The translations under genes were made by a program, and so were the position numbers. Below the pieces are notes generated by a model that saw nothing but the letters and a program-made list of their open reading frames with translations, made no database searches and was not told the origin of the DNA. Shown here piece after piece: positions 27,701-42,700 of a DNA stretch of 64,000 nt. Within the stretch, counting starts at the first letter, position 1, and every line of letters starts with the position of its first letter. This DNA comes from Paragonimus skrjabini miyazakii. Its lineage: Eukaryota > Platyhelminthes > Trematoda > Plagiorchiida > Troglotrematidae. The stretch lies in the NCBI GenBank assembly GCA_014338405.1, contig JTDE01022276.1:16177-80176 (forward strand), given 5' to 3'.

Positions 27701-30700
27701 GAGATGGAACGAAGCTTGTACGTGAGGTTCATCGACGTGGTAGAAATCCAGTACTGTCGCAACTTCATGGTTCCATTGGAACATGCGTCGTCACAGCAAA
27801 CTTTCAAAGCTGCCGCAAATTGTCCCCAGTGTTCTTTAGATCCTCCCACCTGACTCGAACTTGGAAATTCGTTCATCAGTGCTTCCTGACAAGCGTTCTT
27901 TACGCTCTCATTTTACACATGCCAGTTACCTGTCTTTTATTTCCGAGTTCATGATCTCTTGGCAAATGATAAGACAAAACGGGCACGCACAACAGCATTA
28001 TCCGAGTTCAGGTAGTTACTCCGAAATGCACGATAGTCTTTAATTGAGTGGCGTAACCTGTAGCTGACTGCTGTATGTTCGAGTTGTGTTCACGACTATG
28101 AAGCACAGGGAGATATATCCATGTAACACACTGCCTCTTCCTGTGTTGAAATGCGGTACTCAAACTACAAATATTTCACGTTCTCAACATTTCAGTACAT
28201 CGGTTACAGGTCCAACCGTGCATTAGGTAAGTGAGAATCTAGCAGTCCTTTAAAACGATTTGTAGAAGCGCGGCCAACGACCTCAGGAGGAGAGATGTTT
28301 CACAATAATGTTAGTAGTATATATTTCTCGACGCTCCTGTAAGAACCATGGTCGGGTGAGCGCAATCAGTGTACATGATTTAAAATGATACTTGATTACG
28401 AGATTCAGCTTCGGTGTCACCAGAGACCCTGAGAGAGAAGCGCTTGGATCGACGGTTGTCTAGAGATGTGCTCAAATTAGTAACGTTGGTAGAATGGTAG
28501 ACCGGCATCTCCAACAGACAGCCCATATCAAGCTCCAGACTCGAGAGAGTACTTGCCAGAGTAACTTGTTGACCAACTTTTCGGAGATTGCGGACACTGA
28601 AGAGGTCCATTTTTACCAGTTGTCTTGGCGTTAGAAAACAGTTATCACCCGAGGACACAGGGAATGCAGAAAAAGTGGAGACAAAGTAGATGGGGGGAAG
28701 CGTAATGGGTGAATGATGTAATTGGTGGGTGAAGGATGGCTTCTGATAATTCCCGGTCGTTTGTGTCACAGAAGTCTGACTTAAAAATGTGGCCTGCGAG
28801 GTAACAGAATGAAAGGTTTTCTTGGAGGACTCTCCGCGGAGCTAATGATTCAACAGCTAAACTCACTCGATAGAGCGAGGCTTGCCTAGCCAGAGGGCGC
28901 AGTGATTCAGACCTTAATGTCTAATTCTGACTACTGTTGTACGCATTGGTTGCGTTCGATGCAGTATCAGGCTTTCGATCTATACTAGATATGAATGCCA
29001 TGTTCAGTGAGATCAGAACGAAAAATAGGTAGATGACCGCATCATATATTTGGAGAAGCTGTTTAATATCTTTATTCAGAAAGCCAAAAGGAATTACTGC
29101 TGGGCAATAGAACTAATGGATTGCGCGTGCGTTCACAACACGAAGGAATCGGTTTATAGGGGCCTTAGACATGGTGCACAGAACTCACATTTCTCTTTAG
29201 TTAAAACGTTATCGCCATTTCCCGGCCTAATTACATTGTCTTCCTGTAACATTTTGTATTTCAACAGGGCAGAAAGACAAATGTTGTGGGATCTGTTGAG
29301 GAATTAACTTAATTAGACGCATTGTTGTGTACACAATCAATTGCTTGAAATCCGAGAACTTGTTTGTTTTACATTGTAGTAGTTGTTGGTAATGTATTCC
29401 TTTGCGAAGAAAATAAAACCTCAATATTTGTAAACACATCGAATGGTCATCAGCGTACATTGAGCCAAATACTCAGTCTAGTATGATCATTCTGCAGGGC
29501 AGGTAACTGTCTCTGGATGGCTTCATCTGCCTACTTCAGTGGAAAAAAGTCCTTTAAACTGAGCACGGAGCTCACTTAAGCCAGAAACGAAAACAAGGAA
29601 TGACACTTGGCTATTTAAGTACGTAAATTGGGACTGAACCTAAAACTAATCATCTAACCATCTTTTGAGAGATGATTGAATTCTTTACTTCCTAATCGGA
29701 AGTGTCTTCCTGTTGAGATCGTTGATAGCACTCAAGTCAACTTATTCAAAGAATCTAACTAGGGACAATTAATTCGACTATGCACAGGTCACTGTCAACA
29801 GTGGACTAGAACTGACAGAAAGCGTTCGCACTTGTATCCGTCTGGTTTCTTTGTAACAACAGACATGCGAGGAGTTAATACAATAATGTGAAGGCAATCG
29901 TCCAAAATTTAGATGTCATTCCTTCTTATTGGTATTGCTAACAGTGGTTTGGTAGAAAGAAATTTTAAAATGAACTGGTGAGTGTAGATTCGATGCAGTG
30001 GTGAAGCCTGTTTGTTTTCTCGATTCTGCAAGTCCGCACGGAGCAACGTCCAACCACGACATGGCCTTTTGTATTCTACAGAATGTTGGATTGAAAATAA
30101 ACTCCGTAAGAATGCTGAAGTGCTATTTTTTGGCTAGTCAGATGTAAGCTTATATGCACTCAGTGCACTCTCTATTTCTTCTGACAGACGACGCATTACT
30201 ATGTTTGGGAGCGATTCTTCAATGATCCAGATAGTCTTGCTGTCTCCAACCTAGTAGGCGGCTCTTCTGTTCCTTATTCATCACAGCCAAGAGGGATTTT
30301 TTGTTTCATGGACGCGACCTCTCAGCTTCCTCGTTTTTTCTCTATGTTGTCTATCGTCTTTAATAATCCATGGCATGCGGGATGCATGATCTGACTAGAG
30401 TGGGCTGCATACTTGTATCATCTCGGTTAACCGTTTCTCATATAGCGTGCAGTAAGTATCAATAAGATCGATTTGTTTTAGAGCCTGCCTCATCTTGACC
30501 TGTGCGGAATGGGTTACTGTAACTCATTGCCGTACAACTTTGTCATAGCAATCCGCATGCGAATATCGTTTTGTAATATTATGCTCATATTTATAAGACA
30601 CATTAGTCAAACCTCTCTCTGTCGTCTTCCGTTAGTTGAACAGGTCCGCGGATTAATTGACGGAAAGTATGGCGTGCCCGTCTCGTGGGACATGTTGTGT

Positions 30701-33700
30701 GCCCAGTCCCATTGGGCTGGCCTATGCGTTCCTGATCCGATTACCGAACGTAATTCCAATGCATCTGGAGTTGGTGGTGGTACTAAAAACCGACGTTTTA
30801 CCAGTTCGGTGCTCGGAACCCCCTTGGCTCGTCAGCTCCAAGATGCACATGTCCCATTCACGGACGACTCGGCAAAGTACTCGTATGACAGACGAACAGA
30901 CGATTCACCCTCATCATGTGCCAGCTATGGTGAGTATCGATGAGTCATCTTTCGCGTCGTTACTGACTTGCAATCGTTGGGGATGATGTTCATACTGGGA
31001 GGCATTGTCCGGTCACCTCTGTCGCTTACCTCATCCACGTCAGATACCTTGTTTTTTGTACAGTCCCATTTTCTCAATAGAACCTCTAACATTTGCTCTT
31101 CTTTTTTCCTTGAAACACGAGAGTGGCGATTCTGGAAGTATCTCTAGGCTTGTTTTTCCATGGTACGTTAGACTTGCCGATGGCCACTTACTGGACAGTG
31201 TATGTTGTATCTGGGACAGCCACATGTCGCTTACTCTCCATGAGTGCTGATGTCTAGTGAGTAGGAGTACTTGGGCGATTCTGATGGAATTATCGGCCTT
31301 TTGGGAGCTATTCCACCTTAGGCCAGTCAATAATCAACAGTTTTTCGTTTGTTGCACTGCCGGTTGCAAAAGAGTTTTCCGTTGATGAGTGTTTCCTCAT
31401 CAAGCCACAATGGAATTATTTTTCGTCACCCAAGTTCCGAAATTGTGTGAAATTAACTTCATACATACAGTACGCCAACCGTCCAGCTGTAAATGATGAC
31501 CACCGGCGTGTCATTCGCTCCTGCTTTTTTGCCTTGAAACCTGTTGTAGATCTAAGCATATATGCGGTATCGATAGAATAAATCATCCATCCGTCGTACG
31601 TCATGCTTAGGGTTTACCATCTCTGGGAAACTGTTCCCAAATGCTCAATTTCCTGCTGTCTTTCGCTCAGGTTGATAAGCCAAAAACTGGAAGTGAATTC
31701 CTTGCAGTCGGAGCTTTTCTTCACCGTAAGCCACCACGAAAATTAAATGTTTACCTTAATGGTGTGCTACCTCGGTACTGGCCTCATTTCCCCGACTAAA
31801 CAGCGCAGTTAAAGAGGTATGTGAAATATAACAGTGTTGTCGACTTTAGGAGCAAACTAACTGTTTACCGATATCCTCGAAATATGCTGCATCTCTCCTC
31901 TACAGTTTCGGAGTTGTTCTCTTCGTTCACTAATAACGGCCAAAAGTCTGACCAGGAAGTACTGTGCTTTGATCCGTCGTTCACATCATCATCATCGTAG
32001 ACAGCAATACATCAGTGGTTAACACTGAGGGTTAACCGCGACACAATCATGAATAAAAACAATGCAAACCCTGTACAGGAAGTGAGAGCTTAGAAAAAAA
32101 GAGGGGGATAGGGGACCTAACTACTGAAAATAGCTACGTCTATATTCAAACATTCAGCAACAAGGCTTCTACACCTTGCAAACAAATAGCCGAGATATGA
32201 GGGAAAGTTAGACTTCATCAGCGAAACAGCTTCCTCGCGGTTTTCACTGCTTCGTATCATTAAGTGCACTCACTTCACAGACAGCTCAGCCATAGAACGA
32301 CTACATTCACACCACTGAGCTGGATTAGCCACCATCTCATCTAACGTTTCCAACCACCGACTCTGTGAGTAGCTAGCTTCCCAGCCTCGGAGACAAACCC
32401 GCTGCTCACAACACTACCTTTTTCCATACTGATTTCTCTTTTAGGCATAAGAATGTATCTTTCGTGTAAAAGCCTTTCGTTTTAGTGGAGTAGAATTTCT
32501 CCATTGCATTTTCAGGCAGCGGAAGTGGCTTATGATTGGTGTAGTGGATTCATATTTTGCGACCTTTTTGATTGCGACTGCTCGCATTGGCTGCTGCGCT
32601 AGGACAATGTTCGAGGGAACGCTTGAGTTGTGAAGGCCGTTAGGTGGTCCAATCAGGGTACAGAGTCCAGCCCAGATGGGGCAGAGAGCACAAGCCAATG
32701 ATTGGATCACATGACGGCCTTCACAACTCAAGTGTTCCCTCGGACATTGTCCTAGCGCAACAGCTAATGCGTGTAGTCGCAATCAAAAGGGCCGCAAACT
32801 ATGAGTCCATTAGATCAATCATAAGCCACTTCCACAGCTTGAAAATACAATGGAGAAATTCTACTGCACTAAAACGAAAGGCTTGTACACGAAAGATAAG
32901 TTCTTGTGCCTAAAAGAGAAACCAGTATGGAAAAAGGTATAGTGACATAGAGTATGGTAGAAAAATATATGTTGTAAAGGATTGGAGTATATACTGGCAT
33001 GCCGTTGATTGTGTAATGTTGCTATTCCGGATAACATTCCTAACCAACGATTTGAGGCAGCCCGACATTCCCAACGGTGTAGGTGACACATATCCTGTTT
33101 ACTTATCGGAATAGTCGATCTTTATATTTCATTATCGTGTCGTTTGACCAGTACGCAGGTTTATCAAAATGTTGGCATTCAAACTGTGAAACTTCATTGT
33201 TCGGATGATTGTTCGTGTGTACCGAGCATCCCACAATACACGTTGACGTACGTTCACATTGCTCATGCGGTTTTCCATATTGATGTTGATTAGTTGACGG
33301 ATAAGGATGATCAAACACAGCATATCTGTTGATGTACTCATCGCGAACGGGTCACTATTGTTGGACTGTGCAAAAGGTGTACATTGGCACAGGCGACAAG
33401 CCCTTTTGATATCCTCGCTGTTAGCTCATAAACCACGTTACAAACTGAAGATGTTGTGCTTCCCAATAACTTGAAATGGTCTACGGTCTCAGGTGAACTG
33501 CTTGCAGTAAACTACATGGGAATGCCCCAGACCTGAAGCAACACTTTGAACGTGTGAGACGCATTTCGCACAAACCAGCCCAGGCATTCACCTTGTTCGG
33601 TAATAAGGCTAAACATGGCAGTATCATCTGCATACCCCCACGTCGACCGATTTACTGTCAGAAAGAAACTTAACGTCGAGGTCATTTGATTCCTCATGCG

Positions 33701-36700
33701 CATCTTCCAGAATGTCGTTCATACCTTCTACAGACACCAGTATAACTGGCGACAGTTTTTCCTAAACTGCCATTCTGCTTACAAAAAGGGGAAAAATAAT
33801 CTTAACAGATTCACTTATTTCTTTCGAACGCAGTTGCGAATAAGGCAATTTTGGAGAGAGTCACGGGCAACCTTCAGATTCAAGTAAGCCGTGATCGTTG
33901 TCTGCCGCTAGACGTGTCGATGTTGCGAGGGTAAAAGTGTACTTTTGGCCGGACCACATTCTTGTCCGTTTTGTACCTGTCTGACTTTTCTTGGATTTAG
34001 TGAGCCGACGTAATATGAGGCCAGTGAGTAGCCTTGGCCCGGTAGAAACTACACGGACGCCTCAGTCGACTTTGACCTGGTTTTTGAAAATGGGCACAAC
34101 GGACGATAGTTACCATTCAGGAGATACCTCTTCGGTTTCCCAAACTATCTAAAAGCTTTATCAGGTCCGATGCCAACCCATGTTCTTCATCCTTGGGGAG
34201 AGAAGAGTTCTGGTTCGGAAGGCTTGTTGCACCTCAGTAATTTATGCCTTAGGGCCACTTCTGCTTCCGACAGAACGCCGTCTAGAATACATTAGCTGCT
34301 CACTTAAGTCCTGTAGTCTATAAGGTCAAGTTTGAGGCAAGTTGTACCGTCCCTCAAGTTGCCCAGCTCATCTGCCAAGTCGGTCCAGCTGGTATATGAT
34401 GAGTTACCCTCCCCCAGAATGTAGTATCGCCTACACCAACTTGGTAAAACTACCCACAAGTCAAGGAAAATAGCACTTTGCTATTCCCAAACAGAATGAA
34501 TCTCTTCATGTATCGAGTGTTGTTCACGATCGTTGCGGACCCATTTGGTCAGCGTACGCTCACATTTTCGGTGGTCACCGTCATATGCAAAGCCAGATTA
34601 AATCATGCGACGTGACAGAATCCCAGTGCTGTCGCATATAGCTCCTCTGAAGCGTACCTCCTCATAGTAAGTTTTTCTAATTATTGCCACTTGTTCTCCG
34701 TGCTCTTCAGGTCCTATCACCTTGCTCGAACTGGACAATTTGTTAGTCGGTCTCTCTTCGTAAACAGTTTCTAAACACTGTTCGTTTAAATGCCAGTGAA
34801 TTATCTTGCATTTACAGGTGCGTTACCCTGAACAAACGATAGAACGAAACAGGCACATAACAGCATCCTCTGGGCTTGGGTGGTTGCTGCAGAACTCGCA
34901 GCAGGGTATCATGACCTGCAGTTGGATGCTATATGCTCTGGTTGGATCCATGACTGTGATGCACAAGGCGCTCTCCAAGTGACGCAGTGCTTCGTGTATT
35001 GTAGTGCGATACTCGAAACATAGGGACATTTAGATACGCGTCGTTGTGGCAGTCTGTTTTCAGTGTGTTGGCCTTGGATACTGAACACTGCCCAGCCGCT
35101 TCTTACCCAAAATAAGACGATCAAGTTATACTTTTAAATCACTGTCTAGTGTGATTACGTCGGTGTGTTTGGTTTGCTTCGTAAGGTCAGCGATGATGCC
35201 GTGGAATGCATTTTTGGTTGCATTTGAGCTGTTTTCCTGTAGAGCGTGCGCGGATACACTAACCATTTAATGCCTTTCTGATTTGTGCCAACACACTATT
35301 AAAAATCACATTTTTTACACCTTCCATTGACGTCATGCTTGTCCCGTTGCGCCAGTCCACTCTACTGGGCTCTTTTGTCTATACCATTTTAGTGAGGGAT
35401 GTTTATTCCCTACGTCCTTTCTTACCATGCATGCTGATGAACTGCTGCCTTGCTGAATAGTTGAATAGGCTCTTTGTAGACGTGTAATCACTCAACCAAT
35501 CACATGCATAACATGAATGGACCCACTAGCTTACCACGCACGTAGCAATTGTATGCGATGATCAGAGCGTCAAGCTGTGACTGAACTGAGTGTTCTTCAT
35601 TCGAGTTTGATTGTCTGCTCGAATGACGTCCCCGATTCTTCTACTTCCCAACCGAGCTTGCAGTCAATCTACTCGTTCGGCTCACTCAAATTTGAGCTCG
35701 TTGGTATGCGTACTGCTTAACATGTACGGGCAGTTAGTCGGGCGATTTCCATTGTGCATGAGAGACGAGCGATATCAAGGTTGTCTATTCATGTTTGAAG
35801 AGGCTATGAGGTCTGCTCAATGACGTTGTTGATCTGCGCATGATTTTTACTGTCTTATCTCCATGACGTTAGCGTTATTCACGAGAGAGATTATCACAGA
35901 AATCCCGCTTAACAGCTTTTGATGTACTCAGCCGCTTAACCAAAGGGTGTCGCCACTAATGGAATGGTGTTCTATCCGAAATTCAAGTTTATTTATGGAT
36001 TCCATTTTCATCACCAGGAGTTTCACGTCTGGTCAGTCCGTTACGTTGTCGGATTTTCTACCTCAAGTCGACTATTTTTAGCGTCCCATCCTGCATTGTT
36101 TACTAGGAGTTCTGATTGGATAAAAATAGGTCGTCGCCTGCTTTTGTTCTAACACGGTTGGACTAACGGCTATTTTCAAGAACTAGGTGAACTTATCTAA
36201 TTCGGGTGATTGTTTAGATTTCGATTGTTATCGCTTTTTCATGATACGTTCGTTAGGCCAAAAAGCGCCCCACCTCAAGAAAATTTCTGTCTTGGCTATA
36301 TTGCGCATTTCAAAAATCTCTTCGTTTCTCTTCCATGTTTGAAACAATTGTTTGGTAGACATAGCGTCAACGACTAGAATAGACACTCCTGCTTACCGTC
36401 ACATCGAGACACGATGTGACGGCTTGCGCATCTCGATAATCTATTGGATTAAACTGAACGCTATGACGACGACACTGACAGTTATTTATATCAGGTAGGC
36501 CAATAGGTAGATGTCTGACAAACCAAAGTCTGCAGGTGGGTTTGAAAGGAGGTCGACACCTTTTCCCGGAAAAAGTAATAGTTTTGACACAGTGCTACTT
36601 ATTCGCTACCTTGCGTTTGAGCGGAAGACTCTGGTTGAGAATCCTGTCTAGGTCTGAGCGTCCTGAGATTATCTCAGTCCACGTACAACTATGAATATTC

Positions 36701-39700
36701 ACACCAATGATTCCACGCTGCAGCGGTCGTCTCAGTATAAACTAGGTCACCGTGTCTGCTGCACACAGAAGAGTAGATAGACGAAAACGTGCTACTGCAC
36801 ACCCTTCCTTCAATGTCCTGTCAAATGTAGCTTTCAGACCCCTCCCGACCCTCATCTCTGGTGATTATTCTGCAGGTGCCTCAATAGATATGGTTAATTG
36901 TAGCAACACTGTATCGGTAAGTTCCATCTTTTACCACTCAGCCTCAGGCCTCCCTCATCTCTTGCTTCGACCTAAAATACGAATTAATATAGGTACTTTC
37001 AACGTTCGTACATTAAAACAGGTCAACGTGGCGCTGTCGTACGAAGGTTACACTTGTTTTATATCGTTGTCTGTTGCATTTTAGAGATCACAATCCAGGA
37101 TGGTAGTCAACGTATGGAATTAACAGCACTCGCACTATTTACCCGATACTGATTATACACTTCGGGTGGCTCCACGGCTGCCGCTACCGGTCAAGCTGGA
37201 CTAGGTATAGTCCTCGGCAAGACAGATGTGGCCGCATTGGTAGCTTGGATTCCTGTTAACAGTAGACTTTGTGCCGTCCGCTTGATAGTGTCTGTTAAAG
37301 CCATCTCTAGACGCGAAACCTTCAGAGATCTTTTGATTGTGTTTGATTATGCTCCAGCCGACTGTAGTGACGCTGGCGTCAATTACGCCTTTTATTCGGA
37401 GCTAGCCGCACTCCTTCAGTCGATACGTGATTCTGATATTGTCGTTCTGACCGAAGATATGAACGTTCAGGTCAGCCGCCTTGGTAAGGCTGAGTCTTAT
37501 TTAGGTGGCAGATTTGGGATAGCCTCGCATAGCTCCGATAATTGCGGCGACTGTTGCAGCTGTGTGCTGAGTATAAGTTATTTTTAGCCAGCACTAGTTT
37601 TAGACATTGTACATGTCATTGTTATACTTGATGCCCACTTTCTTCGAATTTGGCCTGGTCTCAGATAGATCACATAGCTGTTATTTATAAATGACGTGGT
37701 TCGATTCAGGACTGTCATTCTTATTGCAGCATATGCTTGGATTCGGATCATGCGTTTGGTTCTATGTCGTTCTGTTCGTTTGCTATCCAGTAGACTACCC
37801 GACGGTAACGGCCGGCTGTTGAGATATTGGCTATACCGTCGGTTATGCATATGTACCAAACTAGCCAAGAAAGTTAACTTAGCGGATCTGCCCTGAAGAT
37901 CCTAGTAGTTACTGGACTTAAATTGCAGGCCATTCATGTAACAGGTGCTGTGACATGCGACACGGTGATTCATGGGTTAAACGAATATTAGATTCTAGAG
38001 AAATATCTTAGATTGTCAGATGCCAGACGGATCATTCCTCCTGGCAGTTCATATAACAGGTGTAGAATGGATATTTGTAGTAGGCTGAAACGTAGCCCGA
38101 TCACCGATCGTGGGGCTTGGCTACTGGTGGGAGTTAGGGAAATAGATGACGTTTTTGCTCCAGGGGATATAAGCGGATTCTTCAACTGTACCTGTTCTAC
38201 TAGTCCAACGTGACTGTCTGTCAGTGAAGCTATCAGAGAAGCATTTGGTACACTCATCCGTAATAGGTCCAGAAGGTTATGTTGATGGACAGAACAGTTT
38301 GAGGGTCAGCTTAGTTGACTTGCTGCGTCTGTTGTGTTGCCGTCACAAACTTGCAATATAAAACCGTGATCGGTAGATTTAGGATCACCCATGTAAACTG
38401 AAGTCCTCAATTGCATTCCAGCTCTCAAACATAATAGAGCTGCTGACCCAGATGACCTCGTGCCGGCACATTTCAAAGAAGGCGGGAGGCGTTTATAGTG
38501 GCTTTGACCCAATTGTTTCAGTCAGCTTGGACTAAGCAGACCATCCCTGCGTGCTGGGGTCACTCGATAATAATTCATGAAAGGAGTTCGTGGTTCTTGA
38601 AATAACCACGGAGGAATTAGTTTGGTCCTAATAGTTATTAGGGTTTTGGCATCCATTATAGTCGGTGGACTCAGGAGGCTAACAGTAGGGAAGAGCAGAC
38701 AGCTTTCCGCCCTGGGTAAACATGTATAGATAACATTTTTACCGTTTGTCAAATTCTGGGGCGGCGTCATGTATACCGTTGGCCAACAATCGCCGTATTT
38801 TAAAGGTACGTTTGATCCGGTCGATTGATCTAAACTTTCAGGGTAGCTTAAACGCAAAGGTGTACCGACCAAGTATGTGAACATACTGTGGACGATATAT
38901 TCCCGTACTTCAGCTCAGATTAGGGTTTACGGTGAACTATCTGACAATTTGAACACCATGAGCGGCCTCCCTCAAGACTGTCCACTTTTACTATTGTTTA
39001 ATTTCGTGATGGACGAAATAATGGAAGATTGTCTCCGACACTCACAAGATGCCGGTGTGAACTTTCTGCCTGGTGGAAGGCTGACTGATCTGGATTATGC
39101 TGAGAGGAAGTTGTTGTTTGACACTTTCCAAGCAGGACAAACAAAGCTGTTGGCTGTTTCGCGTTCTGCTGAATATTTCGGAATGCGCTTTACGGTCTCA
39201 AAATACAAAGTACTTCTGTAAGACTGCTGTGATTACGTAGAGTTATTGTCAGATAGTTAAGTCGTGGAGCTTGTTGACCGGTTTGCTTAGCTAGGAAACT
39301 AAGTCAGCGGCAATGAACATGCAGGGAATGAAATAGTAACGCATATATCCAAGGCTTAGTCGGTGTTCGCTAACTAAGGACATCTCTGGCGAAACAGAGG
39401 TATCACTGATGTTTAAAATTCGCATACATAGGGTGACAATATGGACTGGATTACTTCACGGTAGCGAAACCTGGCCGCTCAGGGTAGAAGATGTGAACCG
39501 TCTTCTGGTATTTGACCATTGGCGTCTGCGTTCGACAGCTCGCACCGGGTGGCACCAGCGAGTAAGTAACGAATAGTTTAGGAAGCGGGTATTTTGTAGT
39601 GATTATCGTACGAGTTCTTTTGATTAATCCTTACCTTTATACAGACTTGGATGATTGGGCCATGTACTAAGGATGCCAGTTAATCGTCTCCCACATCGAT

Positions 39701-42700
39701 AAATCTTTGTCGACGCTACCGTCAATGTGTTTAAGGTGTTGGGTGGACGGATTATGATCTGGCATAGAGGAACGAAGTCATTCACACTGGGGTTGACCAC
39801 TGTATGTCGGGTTCGTCTCCCAGGCTGCGGCCCTCACGACTCACAGAGGCGATGATTGGAAACATTAGTTGAGATGGCGATCAATCGTGCTCAGTGGTGT
39901 GAATGTTCCCGTTGTTTGGCCGAGTTGTATGCGGGTGCAGTGATAAACGTGAAGAACCTGTTTTGCTGACAATACCTTATTTTCATCTACAGCTTGGTTG
40001 TTTGTTTGTATGGTATAGGCATCTTGGTGTTAAATGGACGTAGCTAATTTTATTAGTTAAATCTCGTCCCGTTCTTTCTTTTTTCTCTGTTCTCTCTTGC
40101 TATACAGGGTTTTTTTACTTCATGGTTTTGTGGCAGTTAAACATCTGATGCATTGCTGTCTGTGATGATGGTTATGAAAGTAGTACTACGAGCATGAAAG
40201 AAAGCGGTCCTTCGGACAACAACTTACAGCGCGGTTGTTTGTTTGCGAGATGGAAACACATTCATGTTCCATGCTTGAGTGTATCCACAGATGTTTTTAG
40301 TAATTATTTTACATCACTTTCTCTTTCTTTCGCTTTCTACATAGTTGTGTCATAGTTAAGCACAAGTGTATGCTTATCAGTAATTCACAAATGTAAGCCA
40401 CTGATATACTATTGTCTATGATGATGATGTTAACATGACTGGAACCCATTTATATCTAAATCAGGAAGTTGTCTTGTGCACATCGAGCGGTGAATATTCA
40501 GCGTTTACATATCCACCTCTACAGAAGACATAATATTTACTAAAATTGTTAACTTAACTTTGCAGCTAGTTCTTCTACAAAATTGTCGGAATTAAAAAAA
40601 TGTTCGTGTTAAATGATAGATAATTGTTGAACCGGTAATATTCTAGCTTTATTAATGAGGATGTCTCACTAACGATAACAAATTTTCAGAAAAGATGTTT
40701 GATGCGGATTTCGCTACTAGGTTTTACTACTGAAAAGGTTTCTATTGTAAACACTACGATGCAATACTAAAAGCATCGTCCTGACTATCAGCCATTACTG
40801 TATGGTGATTGTCCTTCTCGATACGTCAGCTCGTGCGAATTTTGAACTCTGTGTCTTACAAGAAGTACGTTTATAGGCCGGGATCGTAATATACCACTTG
40901 ATGTTATGGTTGGATCAAGATGAGGGATGTTGTTTTTTTGCAGCTCATGACTTAATATTAACTAGAGTGGAACCAACTATTTCGATACTCCACATGCGGA
41001 AGAAACATTTCTAAGGCAACTGAATGAGTTAGCAGATTTATTTCTCCGTCTACTAACATAATCCATGCAGACCAGACTCTTTGAGTCAAATCCGTAGTTC
41101 AAAACTGTTGTCCTGAACACATTTCTGCCCACGTCAGGTTGCACACTAACATTTAATGCTGAAATCCACCATATGATTTCTAAGAGCCTAGTAAATAGAA
41201 AATTAATCTTAGATAATCGTATTTATTATTATGCAGTTGCTGTTCAAACCCTTAAAAATTGACCCTTTCATCAGATGTGAATGCAATCCTTCCAGCTGTG
41301 CTTCAGTATAAAGACTTACTTCTGTGTCTGTCGTCTTCCTGTGTGCACATCTGTCTCGGTAGTTTGAGGAGCTTTCCGTTTACTTAATACTTCGTACGAG
41401 TTGGTCCACCGCTTGTGTCAGTGTTTGCCTAGTGTCGCTCCTCCTTTTCCGTGCGTGTATCGTTCGTTTGTGGAGCTGTTATGCCTCACCGGTTGTCACA
41501 TGTGACTGGTATTCTGGCTTAGTTCTATTTGTTCCATGTTTGCTATAAATCTGCTGATCGATTTGATTTGTATTAACCCATTTGGAAGATGTTTTTAAAG
41601 TATGTTGAACACATATCCTTCTACTTAACGGAAGTCTTTGCCATCTACCTGTTATTAGCTTACTCTCCGAGCGAAGACTTACACCTGTCTGCGATATATT
41701 AGTGTCTGATTTTTTTGCCAGTGTGATCCATGTTTCAAAATGATTTTTTACTTGGCGCTCGCAAGATGAATATCCAGGGGATTTTTCTAATAAACTAATA
41801 TATATCATTTGTATTAGAATAAAATTGCCGTCCTCTTACAACTGGTCATGGACACTGCGCGCACGTTTTGATCCGAGCAATCTCCATTGTAATCGCTTGT
41901 AAAAACTACTCTGTCATCCGCAGTTCTGACAACAGAGCATTCCCCATCGATTGAGCAGTTCACGCTGTGACATACCTGAAGCTGATTATCAATCGCAAAT
42001 TGGAATGTGATCCACATTCTTTCTTTCGAGCAGTACGACTATCGAGTTATATGATCACAATGTGAAATAGTTCAAACATCCTACCTATCGATGCCAAAGT
42101 GTGATAGCGCTTGCATTCAGTCCTCTTATTACCTGGGTACTCAGAATCGTATAACATCAATTATGTAGCATAGTTGAACATATTGTACGTTATGACAGTA
42201 TGACTACATCCAGACGATTTCCAACATTTCTTTTCAATCTTAACCCCCTTTTTTATGGACATTTTTCTAACGAATGACGGTTCATGCCATCTGTTTGAAT
42301 TTCAAGACCAATTATATTCCCATGTGTGTTCCAAAAGTATTAATCGCTTTTCAATGCTGATTTTCATTATTTTTAGAAGCTATTTTTAACCATTAGTATG
42401 AGTTGGATAGAATCAATATCAAGAACGAACACATGTGCTCCATAGATGTTCAATCTCTCTTTACCAATGTCCCCCTGAGAGAAACTGTTGATTTTGTGTG
42501 TGGACGGATTGTTGCCGAAAATATCCCTATTCCCATCCCAATTGATTATCTGAAAACGTTACTTTTANNNNNNNNNNNNNNNNNNNNNNNNNNNNNNNNN
42601 NNNNNNNNNNNNNNNNNNNNNNNNNNNNNNNNNNNNNNNNNNNNNNNNNNNNNNNNNNNNNNNNNNNCTAAGTCGTAGTGAGTGTCATTCAGATCACACG

